Position numbers and translations under genes: made by a program
Shown: positions 1-8,550 of the stretch, piece by piece
How the letters are laid out: the number at the start of each line of letters is the position of its first letter
Position numbering within the stretch: position 1 is the stretch's first letter
Notes under the pieces: generated by a model
The model's database searches: none
What the model was told of the DNA's origin: nothing
The model's input: the letters and a program-made list of their open reading frames with translations, nothing else
Source of the DNA: Paenibacillus kobensis NBRC 15729
GTDB lineage: Bacteria; Bacillota; Bacilli; Paenibacillales; Paenibacillaceae
Reading direction: 5' to 3'
Assembly (NCBI RefSeq): GCF_004000825.1
Contig: NZ_BILZ01000007.1
Location: forward strand, 62,001 to 126,000
Length of the DNA stretch: 64,000 nt

Positions 1-1
1 T

Positions 2-1045
2 CTTAATAAACAATTCGGCGATTTCCACGCGGTGCGCGATGTCAGCTTTACGATTGAGAAAGGCCATTTGATCGGTCTGCTCGGCCCAAGCGGCGGCGGC
101 AAGACGTCTATTCTGCGGATGCTGGCGGGACTTGAGACGCCGACCTCCGGCGATATCGAGTTTCTTGGCAAACGGGTGAACGATCTGCCTCCGCAGGAAC
201 GCGGCATCGGCTTCGTATTCCAGAACTATGCGCTGTTCAAGCATATGTCGGTATTCGACAACATCGCTTTCGGTCTGAAGATTAAAAAGCAAACGAAAGA
301 GCAAATCCGTGAGCGCGTTATGGAGCTGGTGGAGCTCACAGGGCTGAAGGGCTTCGAGCACCGGTACCCGCATCAGCTGTCCGGCGGTCAACGCCAGCGC
401 GTCGCATTCGCTCGGGCACTTGCGCCTGAGCCGCAACTGCTGCTGCTCGACGAACCGTTCGCTGCGATCGATGCGAAGATTCGTACGGAGCTTCGGACAT
501 GGCTGAAGGAACTGATCGAGCGAGTCGGCATTACGTCGATCTTCGTTACGCACGACCAGGAGGAAGCGATCGAAGTTGCCGATGAAATTATGATTATTAA
601 TAAGGGACGTCTCGAGCAGAAAGGGACGCCATGGGATATTTATAAAAGTCCGGAGACGCCGTTCGTGGCAGGCTTTATCGGAGAGTCGACAATCGTCGAG
701 AACGTCGGCGCCATTCGCGGCTTTGAAGATGCGACTAAGATACCGGGAACCAAAGCACTTATTCGTCCAGAATATATAGAGATCGGCAAGCCAGGTGAGA
801 TTCGTCTCGCATCTGCGGCAATGGATGGCCGCGTGAAGCATTTACACTTCCGCGGCAGCGAGTGGATGGTAGAGCTTGAGGTGGGATCATCCAAGCTGAT
901 TACGTACCGTTCGCTGGAGAAGGAAGTGCTTCATCCAGGCGAGCAACTGAGCGTGCTCGTACACCGGGCTTACCTGTTCAACGATTCGGATAGCTGGATT
1001 ATGGAGAACAAGCTGAAAGAGGATCCAATGCCGATTCATATTTAA
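2..1045 (+). CDS. cysA: Sulfate/thiosulfate ABC transporter ATP-binding protein (5'-truncated by window)
   Basis: ATPase that powers sulfate/thiosulfate import at the inner face of the membrane. The reading frame is open from base 2 and the usual strand LNKQFGDFHAVRDVSF precedes the first GTG at 32, so the real start lies outside the window and 32 is not the start. Visible motifs are Walker A GPSGGGKTS, Q-loop FVFQNYALF, signature LSGGQRQRV, Walker B LLLLDEPF and switch H in FVTHDQEEA. A C-terminal TOBE-like region (about the last 110 codons) fits CysA/PotA-type importers. The sulfate-binding lipoprotein follows 42 bp downstream, which supports sulfate rather than another oxyanion. The permease genes cysT/cysW are presumably to the left, outside the window. 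Confidence 0.9.
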   Translation, partial: LNKQFGDFHAVRDVSFTIEKGHLIGLLGPSGGGKTSILRMLAGLETPTSGDIEFLGKRVNDLPPQERGIGFVFQNYALFKHMSVFDNIAFGLKIKKQTKEQIRERVMELVELTGLKGFEHRYPHQLSGGQRQRVAFARALAPEPQLLLLDEPFAAIDAKIRTELRTWLKELIERVGITSIFVTHDQEEAIEVADEIMIINKGRLEQKGTPWDIYKSPETPFVAGFIGESTIVENVGAIRGFEDATKIPGTKALIRPEYIEIGKPGEIRLASAAMDGRVKHLHFRGSEWMVELEVGSSKLITYRSLEKEVLHPGEQLSVLVHRAYLFNDSDSWIMENKLKEDPMPIHI

Positions 1046-1087
1046 TTCGGCGCACGGAACCTCGAATGCGGTCAGGGGCATATAATC

Positions 1088-2185
1088 ATGTGGAAATGGG
1101 TAACAACGCGGGCTGCCCGGCAACGGATGCGCGCGGCGGCTCTGCTCGCAGGCGCTTGCATGCTGCTGCTTCTGTCCGCTTGCGGCAGCGAGGGCGGCAC
1201 GAATAACAATGCGGTCGGGGGCGAGGAGACGAATGCAGCTCAGAACGGCGACATTACGCTGGTTATCGGCGCGTATTCTGTCGTGAAGGATGCGTTCGTC
1301 GAGCTGCTTCCGGATTTTCAGCGCTATTGGCAGCAGAAGACCGGACAAAAGGTCGTCTTCCAGCAATCCTATGAGGCATCCGGCACGCAGGCCCGCGCTA
1401 TCGTTGGCGGCTTCGAGGCCGATGTAGCGGTGCTGGCCATGGAGACGGATATCAACAAAATTCAAAAAGCTGGTTTGATCGAGCCGAATTGGAATGATAA
1501 CGAAACGAACGGTATGATTACCGACTCGGTCGTTGTACTCGGCACCCGCGACGGGAACCCGCTAGGCATTAAGGATTGGAAGGACTTGACGCGCAAAGGC
1601 GTTAAAGTGCTGTATCCGAATCCGAAGACGTCCGGCGGCGCGCAGTGGGATATCAATGCGATATACGGCGCGGGCTTGAAAGAGTCGGAGCGTCAGAATG
1701 GCACGAAGGATCCGGAGTTTGCGAAGCAATTCCTGAAGCAGATTCATGCCAACGTCGAGTCGCTTGATAAGAGCGGCCGCGCTTCGATGGCAGCGTTCGA
1801 ATATGGCGTCGGCGATGTCATTGTCACTTATGAGAACGAGCTTCGCTCGCGTGTGAAGCAAGGCGTTCCTTATACGATCGTTATTCCAAGCGATACGATT
1901 CTAATTGAGAATCCGGCTGCCGTTGTCGACCGCAATGCGAAGAAGCACGGCGTGCAGGAAGCGGCGCAAGCTTTCGTCGATTATTTGAAGTCGGATGAGG
2001 CGCAAATGGTGTTCGCGGAGTACGGCTTCCGTCCGGTAACCGAGAAAGCCGCAGAGGCGACGAAGTCGCAGTTCGAGCAGCCGTCGGGGCTGTTCGATAT
2101 CAACTATCTCGGCGGATGGAGCGAAGTGAAAGAGAAGCTCTATTCGAAGAAGGGCGTCTGGTATCAAGTTTTGGCCGATATTTAA
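1088..2185 (+). CDS. sbp: Sulfate ABC transporter substrate-binding lipoprotein
   Basis: Extracellular sulfate receptor tethered to the membrane. The N-terminus has a charged stretch, a hydrophobic helix and the lipobox LLSAC, so Cys is the predicted lipidated residue. Family landmarks of the Sbp/CysP group are present: YPNPKTSGGAQW for oxyanion binding and YENELRSRV near the middle, followed by IPSDTILIENPAAVVD and the terminal EYGFRPV. At 365 residues it is the normal length. AGGGGC lies 8 nt before the ATG. It follows cysA by 42 bp and is closed by a terminator, so it is the last gene of a sulfate uptake operon; in many bacteria sbp comes first, so the order is slightly unusual. Confidence 0.9.
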   Translation: MWKWVTTRAARQRMRAAALLAGACMLLLLSACGSEGGTNNNAVGGEETNAAQNGDITLVIGAYSVVKDAFVELLPDFQRYWQQKTGQKVVFQQSYEASGTQARAIVGGFEADVAVLAMETDINKIQKAGLIEPNWNDNETNGMITDSVVVLGTRDGNPLGIKDWKDLTRKGVKVLYPNPKTSGGAQWDINAIYGAGLKESERQNGTKDPEFAKQFLKQIHANVESLDKSGRASMAAFEYGVGDVIVTYENELRSRVKQGVPYTIVIPSDTILIENPAAVVDRNAKKHGVQEAAQAFVDYLKSDEAQMVFAEYGFRPVTEKAAEATKSQFEQPSGLFDINYLGGWSEVKEKLYSKKGVWYQVLADI

Positions 2186-2192
2186 TAGGATC

Positions 2193-2232
2193 AGCGTCTC
2201 TCTCCAGTGATGGAGAGGGGCGCTTTTTTTTG
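2193..2232 (+). terminator. Intrinsic terminator after sbp
   Basis: Stem AGCGtCTCTCTCCA / TGGAGAGgGGCGCT with a GTGA loop, followed by a run of eight T. It begins 8 bp after the sbp stop. Confidence 0.9.
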
Positions 2233-2562
2233 TCGCTGTACGATCGGAGGAAATGCTGGGGACCTTGCACCTGTACCTGTGAAAATAAACGGATGCCTGC
2301 CAGTAAAAACCTAGTCCGGCGGATGCGGATTCCCATAAGCTAGAGTAGTCTGGAGTATGGGGGAGAACAGACGTGACATTAGCAGGGATACGCATTCGCA
2401 GCCGTGTGCGGAACCGCAGCCGGATGAAGCGGGTTCAGCGTGATGCCTCCGGCTTGAGGAGACAGAAGCAGCGGGAATGGTTATGGAGAATGAGCGTCAC
2501 CGGAAGGATATCGAGGCATCGGGTAAAACGCCGGCTAGGTGTGGCGCAAAGGGGAGAACAGG
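2233..2562. other. Gene-poor stretch, no clear feature
   Basis: About 330 bp between the sbp terminator and the next gene. Open frames here are short and lack convincing ribosome sites or recognisable protein signatures. I see no repeats or strong hairpins. It presumably holds the promoter of the next small gene, but no good -35/-10 pair stands out. Confidence 0.4.
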
Positions 2563-2790
2563 ATGGGAATCGACAACAACAATCTGGTTTCGGTGACGAG
2601 CACGGCGGTTTATAAGCTTCTACTGGCTCATATCGGTCAGAACGTATGGGTCACAACCGCAGCTGCAACCGTAGTAGACGGTTTGTTGGAAGGCGTGCAG
2701 CAATCGTATGCGACGGTGAGAAGACCAAGCGGAGATGCGGAATACGTAGCGCTTGCTTATATCGTATCGGTATCTTTTCCAGGGGCATAA
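2563..2790 (+). CDS. Small conserved-type hypothetical protein, DUF2642-like
   Basis: A 75-residue soluble protein with no signal peptide or membrane segment. The central part (VYKLLLAHIGQNVWVTT...VVDGLLEGVQQSYATV) resembles the short SH3/LSm-like DUF2642 proteins of Bacillales, in which a beta-rich domain follows an IGQ.V motif; this is resemblance by eye only. The ATG at 2563 was chosen over the upstream in-frame start because AAGGGGAG sits 7 nt before it. The gene is flanked by its own terminator and appears to be a single-gene unit. Function unknown. Confidence 0.6.
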   Translation: MGIDNNNLVSVTSTAVYKLLLAHIGQNVWVTTAAATVVDGLLEGVQQSYATVRRPSGDAEYVALAYIVSVSFPGA

Positions 2791-2827
2791 CCGCTAACCG
2801 CAACGCAATTCCAACATAGATGATAAA

Positions 2828-2860
2828 AGATCAGCCAATGGATTTTGGTTGGTCTTTTTT
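2828..2860 (+). terminator. Intrinsic terminator after the small gene
   Basis: An 11-bp stem with two G-U pairs (AGATCAGCCAA / TTGGTTGGTCT) and a six-base loop runs directly into TTTTTT. It is located 38 bp after the stop of the 75-residue protein. Confidence 0.85.
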
Positions 2861-3000
2861 AGTTTCATCGCGTTTAGGAGAGACAAATGAACCTATCGTC
2901 CGTTCCGGTTCGTGAAGGCATCGAACGGCAGGATGCACAGATACGCAGGCTCATGCTACAATAGAGGAACGAATGTTCTGGCCTGCTGCCGTAAGGAGTC

Positions 3001-5556
3001 GTGAATGTATTGAGTTCTGCCATCATACCGCCGCCCGTTCAGTTATCTGTCCGCGAGCTAGTGGAATACGCCTATCGAAGCGGTGATATCGTCTCGGGCT
3101 TTCGGTCTGCTGCCGCAATGTCCGAAGGGGCGAAGATTCATCTGGACGTACAATCGGAATACGGGCCGCAGGACGAGAAAGAGCATTACTTGAAGGCGGA
3201 GCTTGATTACGGCGGCATCCGGTTTATGATAGACGGCCGATGCGACGGATTACTGCAATCGGAAGATGGCATGATGATCGATGAAATAAAGTCGACGGCG
3301 GGAGAGCTGCCGGCTGCTGACGATGCGGCTCCCGCCGTTCATTGGGCGCAAGCGGTTTGTTACGCTTATATGTACGCTGCGGAGCAGGGGATGGACGCGA
3401 TGCAGGTGCGGCTAACTTACGTCAGTACGACAACAGGAGAACGGAGAGCGTTCGTCCGCAAGCTTGCTTTCGGCGAGCTGTTCGAGGCGGTAATGGACGC
3501 GGTTCGGTCGTATGCGCCTTATGCGCAGATGATTCAGAGATATGTGGCGAGGCGGACGGAGAGCGCGAAGGCGCTGGCGTTTCCTTTTCCCGCCTACCGG
3601 GAAGGACAGAGGAAATTTGCCGGCGCCGTCTACAAGACCATAACAGATGGAACGAAGCTGTTCGCGCAAGCGCCGACCGGCATCGGCAAGACGATATCGA
3701 CGCTGTTTCCTGCCGTCAAGGCGATCGGAGAGGAGCGTCTTCGGCATTTGTTCTATCTGACGGCGAAGACCATAACGAGAACGGCTGCCGAAGACGCGTT
3801 CGCGCTTATGCAATCGGGCGGTCTCGTGATGCATGTCGTAACGTTGACGGCGAAGGATAAGATTTGTTTTCAAGAAGAGGTGCGGTGCTCCAAGGAGCAT
3901 TGTCCGTATGCGGACGGCTATTATGACCGGATCAACGATGCGCTGCTTGATATGCTGGATAACGAGACGTTGATGACGAGAACGGTTATCGAGCAATACG
4001 CCCATAAGCATCGGGTATGTCCGTTCGAAATGTCGCTTGATGCGGCATATGCCTCCGATGCTCTGATCTGCGACTACAATTACGTGTTCGACCCCCGCGT
4101 CAACTTGAAGCGGATGTTCGAGGAGCGCAAGCGGCATACGGCAATATTGGTCGATGAGGCGCATAATTTGGTGGAGCGCGGGCGCGAGATGTATTCGTCG
4201 GAGCTGAACAAAGCGGATTACCTGCAGCTGTCGCGGAGCTACAAAGGCGTTAATCCAAGGCTGCATGCGGCGGCGAAGTCGGTTAATGAATGGCTGCTGG
4301 GGCTGCGCAAAAGGCTGGAGAAGGAACGGTCCGGGGAGTTAAGCGCTGGCGACGTAACCTCGGGCTATCGTTCTAGTGCAGAGGCAGGCGATGCGGAAGG
4401 CGTTCAACCGGAGGGGGCGGAAACGCCAGCAGGAGCCGGCCAGCAAGCTGCGGCTGTTCAAGGGGCCGATAGCCGGGCGGCATGGACGCCGCTCGGCAAC
4501 GGACAAGCCGTATCGGAACGGCTGCCGGGCGACTTGATTCCGCTCGTAGAGACCTTTGTTGAAGAGGCCGCGCAGGAGCTGGCCTATCCCGCAATCGGGA
4601 CGGAAGCGCTCGCTGCCGAAGCTTCGCTGCCGGATTTGTATTTTGCTTCGCAGAACTGGATTCGAATAGCCAAGCTGTACGATGAACGGTACGTAACGAT
4701 GGCGGAATGCGAGAAGAGCGAGGTCCGCCTCAAGCTGTTCTGCTTGGACCCTTCGCATCTGCTGCGCCAAGCCGGGAAAGGATTTCGCGCGCACGTTCTA
4801 TTTTCAGCTACGCTGTCTCCGTTGTCGTATTACATGGATTTGCTGGGCGGCAGCGGTGAATCGGATTATTCGCTGTCGGTGCCTTCGCCGTTCTCTGCCG
4901 AGCAGCTAGATGTACGGGTGCTGCCGCTGTCCACCCGGTACCGGGACCGTGAGCGGAGCATTGAGCCGATCGCGCGTGCGCTGCTTGGGATGGTGAGCGG
5001 GGGAGAGCGTCCGCCAGGCAACTCGCTCGCCTTTTTCCCCTCGTACGATTATATGAATAAGGTATATGAACGGTTTAGCGCGATGATCGAATCGCTGCCG
5101 CCGGGCAAGTTAACGCTGCGGACTATCGTCCAGTCCGGCGGTATGCGGGAAGAAGAACGCGAAGCGTTTCTAGCTGCCTTCCAAGCAGGGAATACGGAGC
5201 CGCTGCTCGGCTTTGCCGTGATGGGAGGCATCTTCTCGGAGGGCGTCGATCTCGTCGGAGACCGGCTGACCGGCGTCGCCGTCATTGGCGTCGGCCTTCC
5301 GCAAGTCGGCATGGAGCGGGACATCATTCGCGATTACTGCGAGCGAACCGGCCGCAGCGGATTCGATTACGCGTATGTGTATCCCGGCATGAACAAAGTG
5401 CTCCAAGCCGGAGGAAGGCTGATCCGCTCGGAGAATGATAGAGGCAGCCTGCTGCTCATTGACGACCGGTACCTCGCGCAGCCGTACAATCGGCTCCTGC
5501 CAGCGCAGTGGAAGGAATATACCATTGTCCGGTCAAGGAGCGAAGGCGGCTGGTAA
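3001..5556 (+). CDS. DinG/XPD-type ATP-dependent DNA helicase with N-terminal PD-(D/E)XK nuclease-like domain
   Basis: Predicted superfamily 2 iron-sulfur helicase for DNA repair or structured-DNA processing. The N-terminal ~150 residues carry a RecB/Cas4-like nuclease signature: IDGRCD (D82), IDEIK (E95-x-K97) and a Q in WAQAV (Q117). The helicase part has Walker A APTGIGKT (224-231), four cysteines C289, C296, C301 and C340 placed like the XPD 4Fe-4S ligands, VDEAH (384-388) and a C-terminal motif VI region QAGGRLIRSENDRG. Residues ~440-510 are an Ala/Gly/Glu-rich low-complexity insert. Start is uncertain: GTG 3001 is only 2 nt after AAGGAG, whereas TTG 3010 is 11 nt after it. It stands alone and ends at a hairpin. 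Confidence 0.88.
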   Translation: MNVLSSAIIPPPVQLSVRELVEYAYRSGDIVSGFRSAAAMSEGAKIHLDVQSEYGPQDEKEHYLKAELDYGGIRFMIDGRCDGLLQSEDGMMIDEIKSTAGELPAADDAAPAVHWAQAVCYAYMYAAEQGMDAMQVRLTYVSTTTGERRAFVRKLAFGELFEAVMDAVRSYAPYAQMIQRYVARRTESAKALAFPFPAYREGQRKFAGAVYKTITDGTKLFAQAPTGIGKTISTLFPAVKAIGEERLRHLFYLTAKTITRTAAEDAFALMQSGGLVMHVVTLTAKDKICFQEEVRCSKEHCPYADGYYDRINDALLDMLDNETLMTRTVIEQYAHKHRVCPFEMSLDAAYASDALICDYNYVFDPRVNLKRMFEERKRHTAILVDEAHNLVERGREMYSSELNKADYLQLSRSYKGVNPRLHAAAKSVNEWLLGLRKRLEKERSGELSAGDVTSGYRSSAEAGDAEGVQPEGAETPAGAGQQAAAVQGADSRAAWTPLGNGQAVSERLPGDLIPLVETFVEEAAQELAYPAIGTEALAAEASLPDLYFASQNWIRIAKLYDERYVTMAECEKSEVRLKLFCLDPSHLLRQAGKGFRAHVLFSATLSPLSYYMDLLGGSGESDYSLSVPSPFSAEQLDVRVLPLSTRYRDRERSIEPIARALLGMVSGGERPPGNSLAFFPSYDYMNKVYERFSAMIESLPPGKLTLRTIVQSGGMREEEREAFLAAFQAGNTEPLLGFAVMGGIFSEGVDLVGDRLTGVAVIGVGLPQVGMERDIIRDYCERTGRSGFDYAYVYPGMNKVLQAGGRLIRSENDRGSLLLIDDRYLAQPYNRLLPAQWKEYTIVRSRSEGGW

Positions 5557-5576
5557 CAGATGAACGTGCAACGAAG

Positions 5577-5621
5577 GAGAAGCCTTCTTGAGCCGATGCA
5601 GCGGCTTGAGAAGGCTTCTTG
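5577..5621 (+). terminator. Terminator-like hairpin after the helicase gene
   Basis: Inverted repeat AGAAGCCTTCTtgAGCC / GGCTtgAGAAGGCTTCT with a short loop, starting about 20 bp after the stop. The T tract is weak (TTGT). Confidence 0.65.
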
Positions 5622-5647
5622 TATGGGTTGCTGGCGTACTGCTCTTG

Positions 5648-5790
5648 CAGATCAACCAGGCAGATCGCCAGACAGACCACTCAAGCAGACGGTCCAGGCA
5701 GAATGCCTATGCAGACCACCCAAGTAGACCACCCAAGCAGACCGCCAGGCAGACCACACAAGCAGACACCTAGGCAGACCGCCCACTGCT
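5648..5790. repeat. Degenerate short tandem repeat, CAGACC(N)CC-AAG type
   Basis: A run of about 140 bp built from roughly 10-11-bp units of the form GCAGACCNCCnAa, most regular between 5705 and 5785 (GCAGACCACCCAAGTAGACC and variants). Unit length is not exact. Open frames through it encode only the repeat and are not genes. Confidence 0.75.
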
Positions 5791-5793
5791 GGT

Positions 5794-5989
5794 CGTTGTA
5801 TTTCATACAACGAAAGCGAACTAGATCGACCTAAATGGTATCTTCGTTGTAGTTCGTACAACTGGAATACGCGAAATACGCTGATTTCAGCGGCTTCGGC
5901 GTATTTTACAGAAATATGATTGTACGAACTGCAATGAAGCATCATGTTGCGGGAGAAGCACGGTCTTTCCGTTGTACAACCTGCAATAA
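5794..5989. repeat. Dispersed ~196-bp four-box palindromic element, copy 1
   Basis: Four near-palindromic boxes: CGTTGTATTTCATACAACG (5794), CGTTGTAGTTCGTACAACT (5845), GATTGTACGAACTGCAATGA (5918) and CGTTGTACAACCTGCAATAA (5970). The start-to-start spacings are 51, 73 and 52 bp. A second element with spacings 52, 74 and 51 lies at 32866-33061. The symmetric spacing and an inner inverted repeat (AAATACGC ... GCGTATTT, about 5874-5908) make the whole element look like a large imperfect palindrome. Confidence 0.75.
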
Positions 5990-6048
5990 CTAAACGTTCT
6001 CGCAATGAATGACCCACTATTGAAAGGTACAAGGTGGAAAAAATATGG

Positions 6049-6076
6049 TTGACATGCCATTCAATTATGTCATAAT
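6049..6076 (+). promoter_or_regulatory. Promoter with overlapping inverted repeat
   Basis: TTGACA (6049) and CATAAT (6071) with a 16-bp spacer, about 70 bp before the ADP-ribosylglycohydrolase start. An inverted repeat TGACAT-N11-ATGTCA spans the two hexamers (6050-6072), a placement expected for a repressor site. Confidence 0.6.
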
Positions 6077-6146
6077 GACTATATAAAATCTACACATAAG
6101 CAGTCAGGCGGGGATGCTTCATCCAGTCGCAGTAGGAGGGATCGTT

Positions 6147-7046
6147 ATGAACAGGTTGAACCGGATCAAAGGAGCGTTGTACGGCGTTGCTGTCGGTGAT
6201 GCATTGGGCGGAACGACGGAGTTTATGTCTGCAGGAGCAGTGAAGAAAACGTATGGTTACTTGACGGAAATCATCGGAGGCGGCGTGTGGGAGCTCGAGC
6301 CCGGAGAAGTAACGGACGATACGATGATGACGTTGTGCGTAGCCGAAGGCATTCTCGAAGCGCCTGATGATCCTATGCCAGCGATAGGTGAAAAATTTCT
6401 GTCGTGGTACCGGTCTGATCCGAAAGATATCGGCAACATCATTCGGAAAGTACTCAGCACCTACAAGGGTAATTGGATGAGGGCGGCGTTTCTTGCGGAT
6501 TGCGATATGGGGCAAAGCGCGGGCAACGGGGCGTTGATGCGCTGCTTGCCTGTCGCACTAGCTTACCCCGAGTTGAGCGATGTCGAGCGGGTATCTCGCC
6601 TGCAGAGCAAGATGACGCATTATGACGAACGCTGCGCGGAGACGAGCATTCTATATAATCGGATTGCACACCGAATCATAGAAGACGACGCTGATCTGAA
6701 ACAAACGATCGCTCAAGAAATTAGCGGAACCGAATATGCCGACTTGCTGAATGGATTGCCGGATTGCGATCCTACCGGCTTTGTTGTCGATACGTTCCGT
6801 TGGGTCATTCATTTGCTGCTTACATCCGCCAGCTATGAAGAGGTCGTACAACGGGCGGCGAACGAAGGCGGCGACTCGGATACAATTGCTGCGATATCCG
6901 GCGGATTAGCAGGATTGTATTATGGCTTCGACGCCATTGCGGAGCGCTATAGAAAGCAGATCATCATCTCCGACAGATTGAATTACGTTAGCGAACGACT
7001 GGAGAAGCTGCGCCGCGACCGTGTGTCTTTTAAGCAGCAGAAATAA
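6147..7046 (+). CDS. ADP-ribosylglycohydrolase family protein
   Basis: Predicted cytosolic dinuclear-Mg enzyme that removes ADP-ribose from modified targets (DraG/ARH family). The 299-residue protein opens with the family motif RIKGALYGVAVGDALGGTTEF, carries metal ligands in TDDTMM (about residue 62) and closes the site with GGDSDTIAAISGGLAGLYYG near residue 245, all in canonical order. ATG 6147 was chosen because AGGAGGG sits 6 nt upstream; an upstream in-frame start at 6114 lacks a ribosome site. It is monocistronic, with its own promoter and a shared terminator at its 3' end. The substrate (nitrogenase reductase, nucleic acid, or other protein) cannot be told from sequence; no ADP-ribosyltransferase is adjacent. 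Confidence 0.88.
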   Translation: MNRLNRIKGALYGVAVGDALGGTTEFMSAGAVKKTYGYLTEIIGGGVWELEPGEVTDDTMMTLCVAEGILEAPDDPMPAIGEKFLSWYRSDPKDIGNIIRKVLSTYKGNWMRAAFLADCDMGQSAGNGALMRCLPVALAYPELSDVERVSRLQSKMTHYDERCAETSILYNRIAHRIIEDDADLKQTIAQEISGTEYADLLNGLPDCDPTGFVVDTFRWVIHLLLTSASYEEVVQRAANEGGDSDTIAAISGGLAGLYYGFDAIAERYRKQIIISDRLNYVSERLEKLRRDRVSFKQQK

Positions 7047-7047
7047 A

Positions 7048-7082
7048 AAAAGGCCGGCCGGCTCTCTTAGCCCGATCGGCCT
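7048..7082. terminator. Bidirectional terminator
   Basis: AAAGGCCG ... CGGCCTTT stem between two convergent genes, with an A run on the left and TTTCTCG on the right, so it can serve both strands. Confidence 0.8.
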
Positions 7083-7090
7083 TTCTCGTA

Positions 7091-7903
7091 TTAATGGTTC
7101 GAAGAAGCACCGCTCAGCACGAACTTCTCAATGACGTGGCGGACGCCTTCTTCATTGTTGCTCAGCGTGACAAAGTCGGCAATTTCCTTCAGTGCCGGCA
7201 GCGCGTTGCCCATCGCGACGCCGAGACCTGCCGCCTCGATCATCTCGCGGTCGTTCCAAGCGTCGCCGATGGCGATGGCTTGTTCCGCCGTGCAGCCGAT
7301 GTGCTCTGCTAGAAAGCGGAGGGCGTGGCCCTTCGTGCCTTCCTTATGCGTAAACTCCAAATAGTGAGCCTTCGACTTTGTAATATGAACCCGTTCCCCA
7401 ATCAACGGCTTCAGTTCCTCTGCCACACGGTCGAGCAGATCCGGATCATCAATGATAAGCATCTTCGTCTGCGGCTTATTCAGCAGCGAGGCGAAGTCCG
7501 GCTCGACAACGTAAGGGATTTTGGATAGCTGCGAATAGCGTTTGGCTTTGTCATTGTCCTCGCGGACATAGAGCACATCATCCACATACAGCTGCAGATG
7601 GAGATTGTGCGCAACGCAATATTCATCAAGCCGCTTGGCATCTTCCGTCGGCACGCTGCGTTCGTATAGCACTTCACCCTCCAGCAAAGTCTTCACAAGC
7701 GAGCCTTGGTACGTAATAATCGGTACGTTCAAGCCAATCTGGCTCGCGATCTGGCGTGCGGATGCATACATGCGGCCGGTGGCAAGCGTAACGAGTACGC
7801 CTTGCTCGATTGCTGCCGCCATGGCCTGCTTCGTGCCTTCGGTTACGGCTAATTCGTCATTAAGCAGCGTGTCGTCGATATCAATCGCAATCAGTTTGTA
7901 CAT
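7091..7903 (-). CDS. Cof-type HAD-superfamily phosphatase
   Basis: A 270-residue Cof/YidA-like phosphatase, normally acting on sugar phosphates or flavin/pyridoxal phosphates in the cytosol. HAD motif I is AIDIDDTLL (D8/D10), motif II is LATGRM, the motif III lysine lies in the KSKAHYLEF region, and motif IV is GDAWNDREM; the Trp in motif IV replaces a small residue common in the family. The C2B cap between motifs II and III is full length. GGGAGAA precedes the ATG. It is convergent with the ADP-ribosylglycohydrolase gene. The substrate cannot be assigned from sequence. Confidence 0.88.
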   Translation of the reverse strand: MYKLIAIDIDDTLLNDELAVTEGTKQAMAAAIEQGVLVTLATGRMYASARQIASQIGLNVPIITYQGSLVKTLLEGEVLYERSVPTEDAKRLDEYCVAHNLHLQLYVDDVLYVREDNDKAKRYSQLSKIPYVVEPDFASLLNKPQTKMLIIDDPDLLDRVAEELKPLIGERVHITKSKAHYLEFTHKEGTKGHALRFLAEHIGCTAEQAIAIGDAWNDREMIEAAGLGVAMGNALPALKEIADFVTLSNNEEGVRHVIEKFVLSGASSNH

Positions 7904-7995
7904 AACAGTGCGGTTCTCCCTCTCTATCTTTCATTCGATTAGGGAGATTGTAGCTCATGTCGGCCGATTCGGCAATAGCCGCCGTTGGGCGGTCT

Positions 7996-8508
7996 CTAAG
8001 GCAACATTTTCGTAAAATACAGGTTGAGGTCGTCATCGAGCCATACTTGGCTGCCAGGGGCAACGGGCTGTTGGTTGTACATCACGCCTCTGCCGTCCGG
8101 GATGTATCCTCTCTTGGCATAAATTCGCTGCGCAGCGCCATAGCTTTCATACAGGCCGACGCCGATTCCGACAATCCCGCCATATTGCTCGAACGCGATT
8201 TGCTCGACGGCATCCATGAGAGCATTCCCGATCCCAAGCTGACGCATCGGAGGGAACACGTTAAAATCGTTAATTTCGGGAATGCCTTCGTCGGCGAAGT
8301 AAGGGTAATAAGAACGTTTCAGGAGATGCAGACTGCCGGCAAACTGCCCTTGATAAAAAGCGAGTAAGGTGACACGTTCACCTGTTTCGTTCTGTTCCCA
8401 GCACTGTCGGATGTAATCCCCAGGCTTCTTGATGCCGTGTTCGGCGAAATGAAAGGTGATGAGCTCTACATCTTCCGCTGTCATTGGACGAACTTCAATT
8501 GTTCTCAT
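7996..8508 (-). CDS. GNAT-family N-acetyltransferase
   Basis: A 170-residue single-domain acetyltransferase. The acetyl-CoA loop is MRQLGIGNALMDAVEQIA (GxGxA-like), preceded by the beta-4 strand INDFNVFP and followed by GIGVGLYESYGAAQRIYAKRGYIP, typical of GNAT motif B. The C-terminus has a DDLNLYFTKML strand. A GAGGTG ribosome site lies 8 nt before the ATG. The target is unknown; the architecture resembles small-molecule or antibiotic-type acetyltransferases but no substrate-specific residues are recognised. Confidence 0.82.
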   Translation of the reverse strand: MRTIEVRPMTAEDVELITFHFAEHGIKKPGDYIRQCWEQNETGERVTLLAFYQGQFAGSLHLLKRSYYPYFADEGIPEINDFNVFPPMRQLGIGNALMDAVEQIAFEQYGGIVGIGVGLYESYGAAQRIYAKRGYIPDGRGVMYNQQPVAPGSQVWLDDDLNLYFTKMLP

Positions 8509-8550
8509 GATCGTTGCACCTCGACTATTGGGGGAATGAAAGCTGATATT

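Noticed and set aside
2357-2562. Short open frames upstream of the 75-residue protein
   Set aside because: They are less than 40 codons in any frame with a plausible start, and no family resemblance was found.
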